Below are positions 25,719-32,993 of a stretch of DNA of 64,000 bases, piece after piece (within the stretch, counting starts at the first letter, position 1; every line of letters begins with the position of its first letter). The stretch covers positions 5,394,001 to 5,458,000 of the forward strand of contig NC_016109.1 of assembly GCF_000269985.1 (NCBI RefSeq), read 5' to 3'. The notes below the pieces were generated by a model, which ran no database searches, was not told the DNA's origin, and saw only the letters and a program-made list of their open reading frames with translations. Origin of the DNA: Kitasatospora setae KM-6054. GTDB lineage: Bacteria > Actinomycetota > Actinomycetes > Streptomycetales > Streptomycetaceae. A program made the position numbers and the translations under genes.

Positions 25719-25774
25719 TTGTCCACAGCCCCGGTACGACGATCGGCTGATCGTTGTGCACAGCCTGTGGACAA
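25719..25774. promoter_or_regulatory. Cluster of three DnaA boxes
   Basis: TTGTCCACA (25719-25727, plus), TTGTGCACA (25754-25762, one mismatch) and TGTGGACAA (25766-25774, minus-strand TTGTCCACA) lie within 56 bp. They occupy the divergent intergenic region between the E1-like gene and the metallopeptidase. Two boxes are exact Streptomyces consensus in opposite orientation. CGATC...GATCG between them is a further dyad. Confidence 0.65.
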
Positions 25775-25851
25775 CGCGCCCGGGTGGTCCGGGCGACCGC
25801 GCCGTCCCGGTGCCGGACTTCTGTCAGGGGGACGGGGTAACGTCCTGTGCC

Positions 25852-26568
25852 GTGGCAGCCGAACGCGACTCCCATCGGTCGGCGTCGCGTCGGCGCGCCC
25901 GGGCAGCCTCCGGGCCGGCGACCGCGGCGCCCGGTGCGCATGCCGACGCCGGGGCCGACCGTGAGTGCGTGACCGACCACGGGCGCGCCCCCGAGGGCGC
26001 CGAGCCCGCCGGTGCCGACCGCGGCCTCGATCGCGGCCCCGTCGACCGCGGCAAGGTCGAGGTGCGCCGCAGCGCCCGCCGCAGCCGCACCGTCTCCGCG
26101 TACCGCGAGGGCGACCGCACCGTGGTGCTGATCCCGGCCCGGATGTCACTGGCCGAGGAGCAGCGCTGGGTGGCCCAGATGCTCGACAAGCTGGCCGCGC
26201 GGGAGAGCCGCCGGACGCTCGGCGACGAGGCCCTGCAGTCCCGCGCGCACGAGCTCTCCCGGCTGCACCTGGGCGGCCGGGCCGTCCCCGAGCAGGTCCG
26301 CTGGGTGACCAACCAGAACTCCCGCTGGGGCTCCTGCACCCCCAGCGAGCGCACCATCCGGCTCTCCCACCGCCTGCAGGGCATGCCCGAGTACGTGGTC
26401 GACTACGTCCTGCTGCACGAGCTCGCGCACCTGCTGGTGCCCGACCACGGCCCCCGGTTCTGGGCCCTGCTGGAGTCCTACCCGCGCACCGAGCGGGCCC
26501 GCGGCTACCTGGAGGGCGTCGCCTCCGCCGCCCGGCTGCCGCACGTCCCGCCCGCCCGGACCACCTGA
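25852..26568 (+). CDS. YgjP-like (M48/DUF45) zinc metallopeptidase
   Basis: A 238-residue protein with a YgjP-like peptidase domain in the C-terminal 170 residues: VRRSARRSRTVSAYREGDRTVVLIP, WGSCTPSERTIRLSHRL and the zinc signature HELAHLLVPDHGPRFW (HExxH plus a third His). The N-terminal 65 residues are low-complexity and basic. In other bacteria this family cleaves unknown substrates, sometimes beside restriction systems, but none is seen here. The start is GTG 25852, with TAACGT ending 8 nt upstream (leaderless type); GTG 25969 gives a shorter protein and is possible. Its promoter region contains the DnaA-box cluster. Confidence 0.78.
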   Translation: MAAERDSHRSASRRRARAASGPATAAPGAHADAGADRECVTDHGRAPEGAEPAGADRGLDRGPVDRGKVEVRRSARRSRTVSAYREGDRTVVLIPARMSLAEEQRWVAQMLDKLAARESRRTLGDEALQSRAHELSRLHLGGRAVPEQVRWVTNQNSRWGSCTPSERTIRLSHRLQGMPEYVVDYVLLHELAHLLVPDHGPRFWALLESYPRTERARGYLEGVASAARLPHVPPARTT

Positions 26569-26619
26569 GCGGGGCACCTGGGCGGGCCGCCTGGGCGGGT
26601 CACCGGAGCGGACGCGGAC

Positions 26620-26660
26620 GCGGCCCCCGGCCGCCCCGCGCGGGGGAGGCCGGGGGCCGC
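26620..26660. terminator. Bidirectional terminator between convergent genes
   Basis: GCGGCCCCCGGCC (26620-26632) and GGCCGGGGGCCGC (26648-26660) form a perfect 13-bp stem; the loop holds a smaller CCCCGCGCGGGG hairpin. It separates the metallopeptidase from the Nudix gene. Confidence 0.75.
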
Positions 26661-26671
26661 GGCGGCGGGCG

Positions 26672-27235
26672 TCAGACCAGTTCGCGGGCGCGCGCCACCA
26701 GGTCGCGCACCGAGCGGTCGGTGTCGGCGGGCAGCCCGTCCCAGTCGAACCAGCGCAGGTCCAGCGACTCCTCGCTGATCAGCTCGCGCGCGCCGGCCGG
26801 GGCCAGCGCCACGTACTGGACGTCCAGGTGGGTGTTCTCCGGCCGGTCCTTCCCGGCGCAGCGCACCAGGTGCCGGTCCAGCTTCACCGGGCCGGGGCGG
26901 CCGTCGACGGGCAGCAGCACCAGCCCCTCGACGCCGGACTCCTCGACCGCCTCGCGCAGCGCGGCCGCGGCCAGCGTCCCGTCGCCGGGCTCGCAGTGGC
27001 CGCCCATCTGCAGCCACCGGCCGACCTTCGGGTGCAGGGTGAGCAGCACCCGCCCGCCGGCCGGGTCGACGACCAGCGCGCTGGCGGTGATGTGGCCCTC
27101 CGGGCAGGCCCGCCACATGCCGTCGGGGCGGTCGGCGAGGTGGGCCAGGTAGGCGCGGCGCAGTTCGTCCTGGCCGTCCCCGACGGGCGTCCACCCGGTC
27201 AGGACGCGGACGGCGTCGGCGTGCAGCGAGGTCAC
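26672..27235 (-). CDS. Nudix hydrolase
   Basis: A 187-residue Nudix-fold protein. Its Nudix box reads GGHCEPGDGTLAAAALREAVEESGV across about residues 77-100, a variant with Asp before the REUxEExGU part. It is preceded by HITASALVVDPAGGRVLLTLHPKVGRWLQ. Such enzymes hydrolyse nucleoside diphosphates linked to another group; the substrate cannot be assigned. The GTG start at 27235 overlaps the stop of the zinc-protease-like gene by 4 bp, so the two are co-translated, an arrangement I recall from other Streptomyces. Confidence 0.82.
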   Translation of the reverse strand: MTSLHADAVRVLTGWTPVGDGQDELRRAYLAHLADRPDGMWRACPEGHITASALVVDPAGGRVLLTLHPKVGRWLQMGGHCEPGDGTLAAAALREAVEESGVEGLVLLPVDGRPGPVKLDRHLVRCAGKDRPENTHLDVQYVALAPAGARELISEESLDLRWFDWDGLPADTDRSVRDLVARARELV

Positions 27236-28809
27236 TTGGCGGTGCCCTCCGGACCCTGCTCGCCGTCCTGGCCGCCCTGCTCCGAGGCGCCGGGGGTGCC
27301 CGGGGCGTCCGGCTCCTCCGACCCCTTGGTCAGGTCGGCCTTCCCGGAGCCGGAGCCGGAGCCGGAGCCGGAACCCGACCCGCCGCCGGCCGCCTCGCCG
27401 AGCAGCTTGTCCAGCGCGTCGAAGTCGAAGCCGCCCTCGGCCACGGCCGCGGTGTCCCGGTGCACGAAGCCGTCCGGGTCGTCCAGGTCGGCGGCGGTGG
27501 GCAGCATGTCGGGGTGGCTCCACAGCGCGTCCCGGCCCTCGACGCCGCGGGCGTCGGCGAGCGAGGCCCACAGCCGGGAGGCGTCGCGCAGGCGGCGGGG
27601 GCGGAGTTCGAGGCCGACCAGGGTGGCGAAGGTCTGCTCGGCGGGACCGCCGGTGGCGCGGCGGCGGCGCAGGGTCTCGCGCAGCGCGGCGGCGTGCGGC
27701 AGGTGGGGGGCGGCGGCGGCGTGCACGACGGCGTCGACCCAGCCCTCGACCAGGGCCAGCGCGGTCTCCAGCCGGGCCAGCGCGGCCTTCTGCTCGGGGG
27801 TGTCCTCGGGCTGCAGCAGGCCGCCGGCGAGCGCCTCCTGGAGGGCTTCGGGGTTGCTCGGGTCGAGCTGGCCGACCAGTTCCTCCATCCGCGAGGTGTC
27901 GACCTTGATGCCGCGGGCGTACGCCTCGACCGCGCCGAACAGGTGCGCCCGCAGCCACGGCACGTGGGCGAACAGGCGCTGGTGGGCGGCCTCGCGCAGG
28001 GCCAGGTAGAGCCGGACCTCCTCGGCGGGCACGTTCAGGCCCTCGCCGAACTCGGCGATGTTCTGCGGCAGCAGCGCGGCCTTCCCGGCCGGGGCGAGCG
28101 GCAGGCCGACGTCGGTGGAGCCGAGCACCTCGGCGGCCAGCGCGCCGAGCGCCTGCCCGATCTGGGTGCCGAACATGGCGCCGCCCATCGAGCGCATCAT
28201 GCCCATCAGCGGCCCGGCCATCGCCTGCATCTCCTCGGGCAGCACGCCGCCCATGGCGTTGCCGACCCGCTCGGCGACCGGGTCGACCAGGTCCTTCCAG
28301 ACCGGCAGGGTGGCCTCGATCCACTCGGCGCGGCTCCACGCCACCGCCGCGGAGGAGGTGGACGGGAACTCGGTCGCCGAGTCCAGCCAGAGGTCCGCCA
28401 GCCGGACGGCCTCGGTGACGGCGGTGCGCTCGGCCTCGCCGACCGAGCGGTCCTTGGACTTCCCCCCGGGCTGCTCGGCGACCACGGTCTGCCGGGCGAT
28501 GTTCTTGGCCAGGTCCCAGTTCACCGGGCCGCCCTCGAACGAGAGCATCTGCCCGAGCTGCTGGAACGCCGCGCCGAGGTCGTTGGGGTTGAAACCGCCC
28601 ATCATCGCGGCGAACGGGTTGTCCCCGCCCTGGCCGCCGCCGCTGCCGGGGCCGCCCATGCCGAAGAGCGCCCCGAAGGGGTTGCCGGTGCCGAAGCCGA
28701 ACGGCTGCTGCGGGGTCGAGTCGCCCTGCTCGCCGTCCTTCTTGCCCTTGTTCTCGCCGTCCTCGGGCTCCTCGGGGGGAACGCCGAATCCGAAGGGGAG
28801 GTCGCTCAC
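27232..28809 (-). CDS. Zinc-dependent metalloprotease-like protein (DUF2342 family)
   Basis: A 525-residue actinobacterial protein similar to M. tuberculosis Rv3195. The N-terminal 100 residues are Gly/Pro/Phe-rich. The core (about 95-430) contains the family's putative zinc site LREAAHQRLFAHVPWLRAHL. The C-terminus has a Gly-Ser linker (coded by CCGGAG repeats at 27344-27372) and an acidic tail. Despite the family name, protease activity has not been established to my knowledge. The GTG start has GAGGA 6 bp upstream. It is co-translated with the following Nudix gene and divergent from the SDR gene. Confidence 0.75.
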   Translation of the reverse strand: MSDLPFGFGVPPEEPEDGENKGKKDGEQGDSTPQQPFGFGTGNPFGALFGMGGPGSGGGQGGDNPFAAMMGGFNPNDLGAAFQQLGQMLSFEGGPVNWDLAKNIARQTVVAEQPGGKSKDRSVGEAERTAVTEAVRLADLWLDSATEFPSTSSAAVAWSRAEWIEATLPVWKDLVDPVAERVGNAMGGVLPEEMQAMAGPLMGMMRSMGGAMFGTQIGQALGALAAEVLGSTDVGLPLAPAGKAALLPQNIAEFGEGLNVPAEEVRLYLALREAAHQRLFAHVPWLRAHLFGAVEAYARGIKVDTSRMEELVGQLDPSNPEALQEALAGGLLQPEDTPEQKAALARLETALALVEGWVDAVVHAAAAPHLPHAAALRETLRRRRATGGPAEQTFATLVGLELRPRRLRDASRLWASLADARGVEGRDALWSHPDMLPTAADLDDPDGFVHRDTAAVAEGGFDFDALDKLLGEAAGGGSGSGSGSGSGSGKADLTKGSEEPDAPGTPGASEQGGQDGEQGPEGTAK

Positions 28810-28948
28810 GGGGGTCCTCGATCTGGTCGGCCGTCACGCGGGTGGTGTGGCGGGAAAGTCTGCCGCCCGGGGGCTCCGAGCGGTTTCAATGGTCTCGCGG
28901 CGACCGCGCCGGGTGCACCGCCGGGGCCGAGCCTCGGGCAGGATGGTC

Positions 28949-28982
28949 AAGTGCGTGACACTCGTACGTCCGCACTTACGCT
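28949..28982 (+). promoter_or_regulatory. Promoter of the SDR gene with flanking dyad
   Basis: GTGACA (28955-28960) and TACGCT (28977-28982) with 16-bp spacing form a good -35/-10 pair. AAGTGCG (28949-28955) and CGCACTT (28971-28977) form an exact inverted repeat that brackets the spacer, so a repressor could bind here. Confidence 0.5.
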
Positions 28983-29000
28983 AACCGTGGAGGATGGCCG

Positions 29001-30149
29001 GTGAGTTCCCCGCCTTCGGACGTTCGCTCTGGGCTGACCGGGGGCGAGGACGCGCAGACCGACGCCGGTCCGCCGACTCCAGCCTACGGCGGCAAGCCGT
29101 TGACCGTGGCCGTCACCGGCGCGGCGGGCGTGCTCGGCGAGCGTGTCGCGCGGCGGCTGGTCGACTCGCCGCACGTGCGCCGGGTGCTCGCGGTGGACGA
29201 CCGGCGCGGCGAGGTGCCCGGCGTGCAGTGGCGGGTGCTGGACGTCCGCGACCCGGCGGTGGCCGAGCGGCTGGCCGGCGTGGACGTGGTGGTGCACCTG
29301 GCGATGGACCTCGGCATGGAGTCCGACCCGCGCACCCGCAGCGCCTACAACGTGCGCGGCGCGCAGACCGTGCTGACCGCCGCCGCGGCCGCCGGGGTGC
29401 ACCGGGTGGTGCTGTGCACCTCCGCGATGGTCTACGGCGCGCTGCCCGACAACGAGGTCCCGCTCGCCGAGGACTCCGAGCTGCGGGCCACCGAGGAGGC
29501 CTCGCTGGTCGGCGACCTGCTGGAGATCGAGCGCCTCGCCCGGCGCGCCCCGCGCGCCCACCCCGGGCTGCAGATCACCGTGCTGCGCCCGGCCGTGGTG
29601 GTCGGCCCCGGCATCGACACCGTGCTGACCAGGCACTTCGAGGCGCCGCGGCTGCTGGTGGTGGCGGGCTCCCGCCCGTGCTGGCAGTTCTGCCACCTGG
29701 ACGACCTGGCGGCGGCGCTGGAGTACGCGGCGCTCGGCCTGGTCGAGGGCGAGGTGACGGTGGGCTGCGACGGCTGGCTGGAGCAGGAGGACGTCGAGGA
29801 GCTGTCCGGGATCCGCCGGATGGAGCTGCCCGCCTCGCTGGCGCTGGGCACCGCGGCCCGGCTGCACCGGCTCGGCCTGACCCCGGCCCCGGCCGGGGAC
29901 CTCGCGTACACGATGTACCCGTGGGTGGTGTCCGGCAGCCGGCTGCACGAGGCGGGCTGGCGGCCGCGGCACACCAACGAGGAGGTGCTGGCCGAGCTGC
30001 TGTCCCAGGTGGCCGGCAAGCACGCGGTGGCCGGGCGCCGGCTGGGCGGCAAGGAGGCCGCCACCAGCCTGGGCGCGGCCGGGGCGACGGTGGCGCTGAT
30101 CGGCACCGCCGCGCTGGTCCGGCGGGCCCGGAGGCACCGGCGGATCTGA
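29001..30149 (+). CDS. Atypical NAD-dependent epimerase/SDR-like protein
   Basis: A 382-residue extended-SDR fold protein. The Rossmann start is VAVTGAAGVLGERVARRLVDS followed by the acidic VLAVDDR, with the family motifs YNVRGAQTVL and LRPAVVVGPG. The catalytic YxxxK is not apparent: where the Tyr-Lys pair should be, the sequence reads LVGDLLEIE. The last 25 residues are a hydrophobic helix (AAGATVALIGTAALV) followed by basic residues, suggesting a membrane tail anchor. It may bind a nucleotide or sensor ligand rather than catalyse. The GTG start has GGAGG 8 bp upstream. Confidence 0.75.
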   Translation: MSSPPSDVRSGLTGGEDAQTDAGPPTPAYGGKPLTVAVTGAAGVLGERVARRLVDSPHVRRVLAVDDRRGEVPGVQWRVLDVRDPAVAERLAGVDVVVHLAMDLGMESDPRTRSAYNVRGAQTVLTAAAAAGVHRVVLCTSAMVYGALPDNEVPLAEDSELRATEEASLVGDLLEIERLARRAPRAHPGLQITVLRPAVVVGPGIDTVLTRHFEAPRLLVVAGSRPCWQFCHLDDLAAALEYAALGLVEGEVTVGCDGWLEQEDVEELSGIRRMELPASLALGTAARLHRLGLTPAPAGDLAYTMYPWVVSGSRLHEAGWRPRHTNEEVLAELLSQVAGKHAVAGRRLGGKEAATSLGAAGATVALIGTAALVRRARRHRRI

Positions 30150-30237
30150 CCGGCCCGGTTTCCGCATCCTGGAATTATCGCATCGTGATACGAAAGTCCT
30201 TGTGGTCGGTCGGCGGGCATGCGGAATGATGGTGGGC

Positions 30238-30678
30238 ATGTCCGAGAACCACGACCCGATCCGCCTGCTCGCCGTCCGCGAGACCCCGCTCTCGCTGGAC
30301 GAGGTGCACGCCGCGGTCGGCGACGACGCGGCCGGCGGCACCACCCTGTTCGTCGGGACGGTGCGCGACCACGACGGCGGCAAGCCGGTCGCCGCGCTGG
30401 AGTACAGCGCCCACCCGACCGCGGCGCGCGAGCTGCGCCGGGTCGCCGAGCAGGTCTGCGCGGACTTCCCGGTCCGGGCGCTGGCGGCGGTGCACCGCAC
30501 CGGGCGGCTGGAGATCGGCGACGTCGCGGTGATCGTCGCGGTGTCCTGCGCGCACCGCGGCGAGGCGTTCGCGGCCTCCCGGCGGCTGATCGACGACCTC
30601 AAGCACCAGGTGCCGATCTGGAAGCACCAGGTCTTCACCGACGGCGAGGAGGAGTGGGTCGGCGCGGGCTCCTGCTGA
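30238..30678 (+). CDS. moaE: Molybdopterin synthase catalytic subunit MoaE
   Basis: A 146-residue MoaE, which with MoaD converts cyclic pyranopterin monophosphate to molybdopterin. Family motifs are clear: GTTLFVGTVRDHDGGKPVAALEYSAHP, HRTGRLEIGDVAVIVAVSCAHRGEAFAASR, and the active-site region DDLKHQVPIWKHQVFTDG...EWVGA with conserved lysines. No moaD or other moa genes are in the window. The ATG at 30238 has no ribosome site; GGAATGAT 7-8 nt upstream suggests a leaderless start. The longer reading from 30202 is less likely. Confidence 0.93.
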   Translation: MSENHDPIRLLAVRETPLSLDEVHAAVGDDAAGGTTLFVGTVRDHDGGKPVAALEYSAHPTAARELRRVAEQVCADFPVRALAAVHRTGRLEIGDVAVIVAVSCAHRGEAFAASRRLIDDLKHQVPIWKHQVFTDGEEEWVGAGSC

Positions 30679-30878
30679 ACCGCGCCCCGGCTCCCCGGCC
30701 CTGACCCCGGCCACCCGCTCCCCGTGTCCCGCTCCGGGCGGCGCTCGTTGCCCGTTCGGCGGTACCCCCTGCGGGTGGAGGGCGGGCCGGGACCCGTAAC
30801 CCGGATGCCGCGCGCGCCGTTCCCTCCACCGGCGGTTAATCTGCTGATACGCATGACGAGCCTGTGGGGAGTTCGAAG

Positions 30879-31046
30879 ATGGCTGTGCTCGCCTGGTTGA
30901 GTATTCCCGTGGTCGCCGGGGTCCTGGCCGCGGTCTGGGCCACCTGGGCGGCCCGCCCGCCCAGGGCCATGACCGATCCGAGCTCGCTCGCCGAGCACGA
31001 GCGCTTCCGCGCCGCGATGGAGCGCGGGACCGCCGCCCGGGACTGA
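30879..31046 (+). CDS. Small single-span membrane protein
   Basis: A 55-residue protein with one N-terminal transmembrane helix (AVLAWLSIPVVAGVLAAVWATWAA region) and a charged cytoplasmic tail ending MERGTAARD. No known domain. GGGGAG lies 8 bp before the ATG, and its location between moaE and the PDZ protease, with plausible codon use, supports it as real. Small proteins like this occur next to the PDZ protease in other Streptomyces as far as I recall. The 200 bp upstream hold no other gene. Confidence 0.65.
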   Translation: MAVLAWLSIPVVAGVLAAVWATWAARPPRAMTDPSSLAEHERFRAAMERGTAARD

Positions 31047-31125
31047 TCCGGCCCGGCCCCCGGTCGGCGGTGCGGGACGCCGACCGGCGGTACACCGGGA
31101 CCCGCACTTCCCGTACTGTCGTGCC

Positions 31126-32211
31126 ATGCCACGCCGATCGGCGACGATGCTCGCCGCCACCCTGCTGCTGATAGGCCTGCTCTGCGCTTCGGTCCTGTTC
31201 AAGGTGCCGTTCACCGAGATGAGCCCGGGGCCGACGTACAACACCCTCGGCACGCAGGACAAGACCGGCACCCCGGTGATCACCATCACCGGGCACGAGA
31301 CCTACCCGACCAGCGGCCACCTGAACATGACCACCGTCCAGGTCACCGGGGCGAACTACCAGCCCAGCCTGGTCTCGGCGATCGTCGGCTGGATCCGGGA
31401 CGACGTGCTGGTCGTCCCGCACGACAACGTCTACCCGCAGGGCCAGACCGACCAGGAGGCCCAGCAGGAGAACGCCGAGCAGTTCGCGTCCTCCGAGGAC
31501 AGCGCCAAGACCGCGGCGCTCAAGCACCTGAACATCCCGGTCGGCACCGAGATCGTGGTCTCCTCGGTGGCCGCGGGCGGGCCCTCCGAGGGCAAGCTGC
31601 ACGCCGGCGACCAGATCGTCGCGGTGGACGGCACCGCGATCTCCAGCCGGGAGCAGGTCGCCGAGCAGGTGACCAGGCACAAGCCCGGCGAGAGCGTGGT
31701 CTTCACCGTCGTCCCGCACGCCAAGGCCAGCGCGACGCCGAACCCGGCGGACCAGGTCCAGGTGCCGGTCACCACCGCCAAGTCCGCGGACGACGGGCCC
31801 GAGCGGGCGGTCGTCGGCATCACGCCCAGCGTGGACCACGTCTACCCGTTCAAGATCGACATCGGCCTGCAGGACGTCGGCGGCCCCAGCGCCGGCCTGA
31901 TGTTCGCGCTCGGCATCGTCGACAAGCTCACCCCCACCGACCTCACCGGCGGCAAGTTCGTGGCGGGCACCGGCACCATCGACGACGACGGCGCGGTCGG
32001 CCCGATCGGCGGCATCCAGATGAAGCTGATCGCGGCCCGCGACAAGGGCGCCGAGTACTTCTTCACCCCGGCGGACAACTGCGCCGAGGCGGTCAAGGGC
32101 ACCCCGTCCGGGCTGACCCTGGTCAAGGTGGAGAACCTGGACGGCGCGGTCAAGGCGCTCGACGCCATCCGGGCCGGGGACGCGGCGGCGCTGCCGGGCT
32201 GCGGCACGTAG
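31126..32211 (+). CDS. PDZ-domain Lon-like (S16) serine protease, YlbL-type
   Basis: A 361-residue envelope protease similar to M. tuberculosis Rv3194c. An N-terminal anchor (TMLAATLLLIGLLCASVLF) is followed by a PDZ domain (about 140-215) and a C-terminal Lon-type domain. The catalytic Ser is in DVGGPSAGLMFAL and the Lys in GGIQMKLIAARDKGAEYF, the Ser-Lys dyad of S16 peptidases without the AAA module. It faces the cell exterior by topology. The ATG at 31126 is preceded by TACTGT ending 6 nt upstream (leaderless type). It ends at a terminator shared with the convergent gene. Confidence 0.88.
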   Translation: MPRRSATMLAATLLLIGLLCASVLFKVPFTEMSPGPTYNTLGTQDKTGTPVITITGHETYPTSGHLNMTTVQVTGANYQPSLVSAIVGWIRDDVLVVPHDNVYPQGQTDQEAQQENAEQFASSEDSAKTAALKHLNIPVGTEIVVSSVAAGGPSEGKLHAGDQIVAVDGTAISSREQVAEQVTRHKPGESVVFTVVPHAKASATPNPADQVQVPVTTAKSADDGPERAVVGITPSVDHVYPFKIDIGLQDVGGPSAGLMFALGIVDKLTPTDLTGGKFVAGTGTIDDDGAVGPIGGIQMKLIAARDKGAEYFFTPADNCAEAVKGTPSGLTLVKVENLDGAVKALDAIRAGDAAALPGCGT

Positions 32212-32228
32212 CCGGGCGGCGGACACGA

Positions 32229-32260
32229 CGGAGGGGGCCCGCCGCGGCGGGCCCCCTCCG
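32229..32260. terminator. Bidirectional terminator
   Basis: A perfect 15-bp stem (32229-32243 with 32246-32260) around GC, placed centrally between the convergent PDZ protease and PPA1309 genes. Confidence 0.8.
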
Positions 32261-32274
32261 GCACGTCCGGGGAG

Positions 32275-32835
32275 CTACGAGAAGGTCGCGAGCAGCGCGT
32301 CCGTCAGGTTGGGGACGAGGTCGGGGCCGGTCAGGACCTCGCGGGCGAGGTCCTTCTCGCGCAGCCGCAGGGCGACCTCCTTGGCGCCGCCGCGCAGCAC
32401 GGCCGCGGTGATCCGGACCTCCTGGCGCTGCGGGTGGGTGGCCACCCAGTCGTTGATCTCCTTCTCGGAGGCGTTCTTCGGCCGCGAGGACTCCGCGCCG
32501 GGCGGGAGCATCAGGCGCTCGACGACCAGGGCGCAGCCGACGACGCCCTCGGGCCAGGCGATGGTGCCGAGGAAGCGGTCGAGCTCGGTGCCCGGGGGGA
32601 TCTCCTCCTGCTCGACCGGGGTGAGGCCGGTCGGGTTGTCGTCCAGGCCGAGCTGCGAGGCGAGCCGCGGGTTGGCCTTGCGCATCTGGGCGTTGTCGAC
32701 CAGGGCGAACAGGCGGGCCGGGAGGTCCCAGCCGAGGGTCGCGGCGTGCTCGTCGATCTCCAGGGCGGCCCGGGTCAGCGGGGTGGCCGCGGGGAGGCCG
32801 GAGGCGGCGGCGGTCAGGTCAGGGGAGTCGGACAT
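32275..32835 (-). CDS. PPA1309 family protein
   Basis: A 186-residue actinobacterial conserved protein of unknown function. Recognisable family segments are ALEIDEHAATLGWDLPARLFALV, FLGTIAWPEGVVGCALVVERLMLPP and RQEVRITAAVLRGG. It is soluble, with no signal peptide or cofactor motif. ATG 32835 is preferred (GAGGAT 6 nt upstream); the longer reading from 32970 would cross the divergent UPF0182 promoter. It is almost always found next to UPF0182 and the PDZ protease in actinobacteria (from memory), which suggests a shared envelope role. Confidence 0.78.
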   Translation of the reverse strand: MSDSPDLTAAASGLPAATPLTRAALEIDEHAATLGWDLPARLFALVDNAQMRKANPRLASQLGLDDNPTGLTPVEQEEIPPGTELDRFLGTIAWPEGVVGCALVVERLMLPPGAESSRPKNASEKEINDWVATHPQRQEVRITAAVLRGGAKEVALRLREKDLAREVLTGPDLVPNLTDALLATFS

Positions 32836-32993
32836 GGGGCCATCCTCACACGGCGGAGGGGGCCGCCTCCAACTCCGACGCATCGTCCGGGAACTCAGGT
32901 AAAGACCGTTTAAGTTGCATGAGGGGCTGCCGTCCGTTAACAGGGATGGCCGCACGACTTCTTCCCGCAAACCACGACAGCTGAGGTGGCGCC

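Noticed and set aside
27344..27373. Phase-variable CCGGAG repeat in the zinc-protease-like gene
   Set aside because: A 6-bp unit keeps the frame and only lengthens a Gly-Ser linker, so it cannot switch expression.
30175..30205. SigR promoter before moaE (GGAAT at about 30172 and 30224)
   Set aside because: Neither site has GTT at the required spacing.
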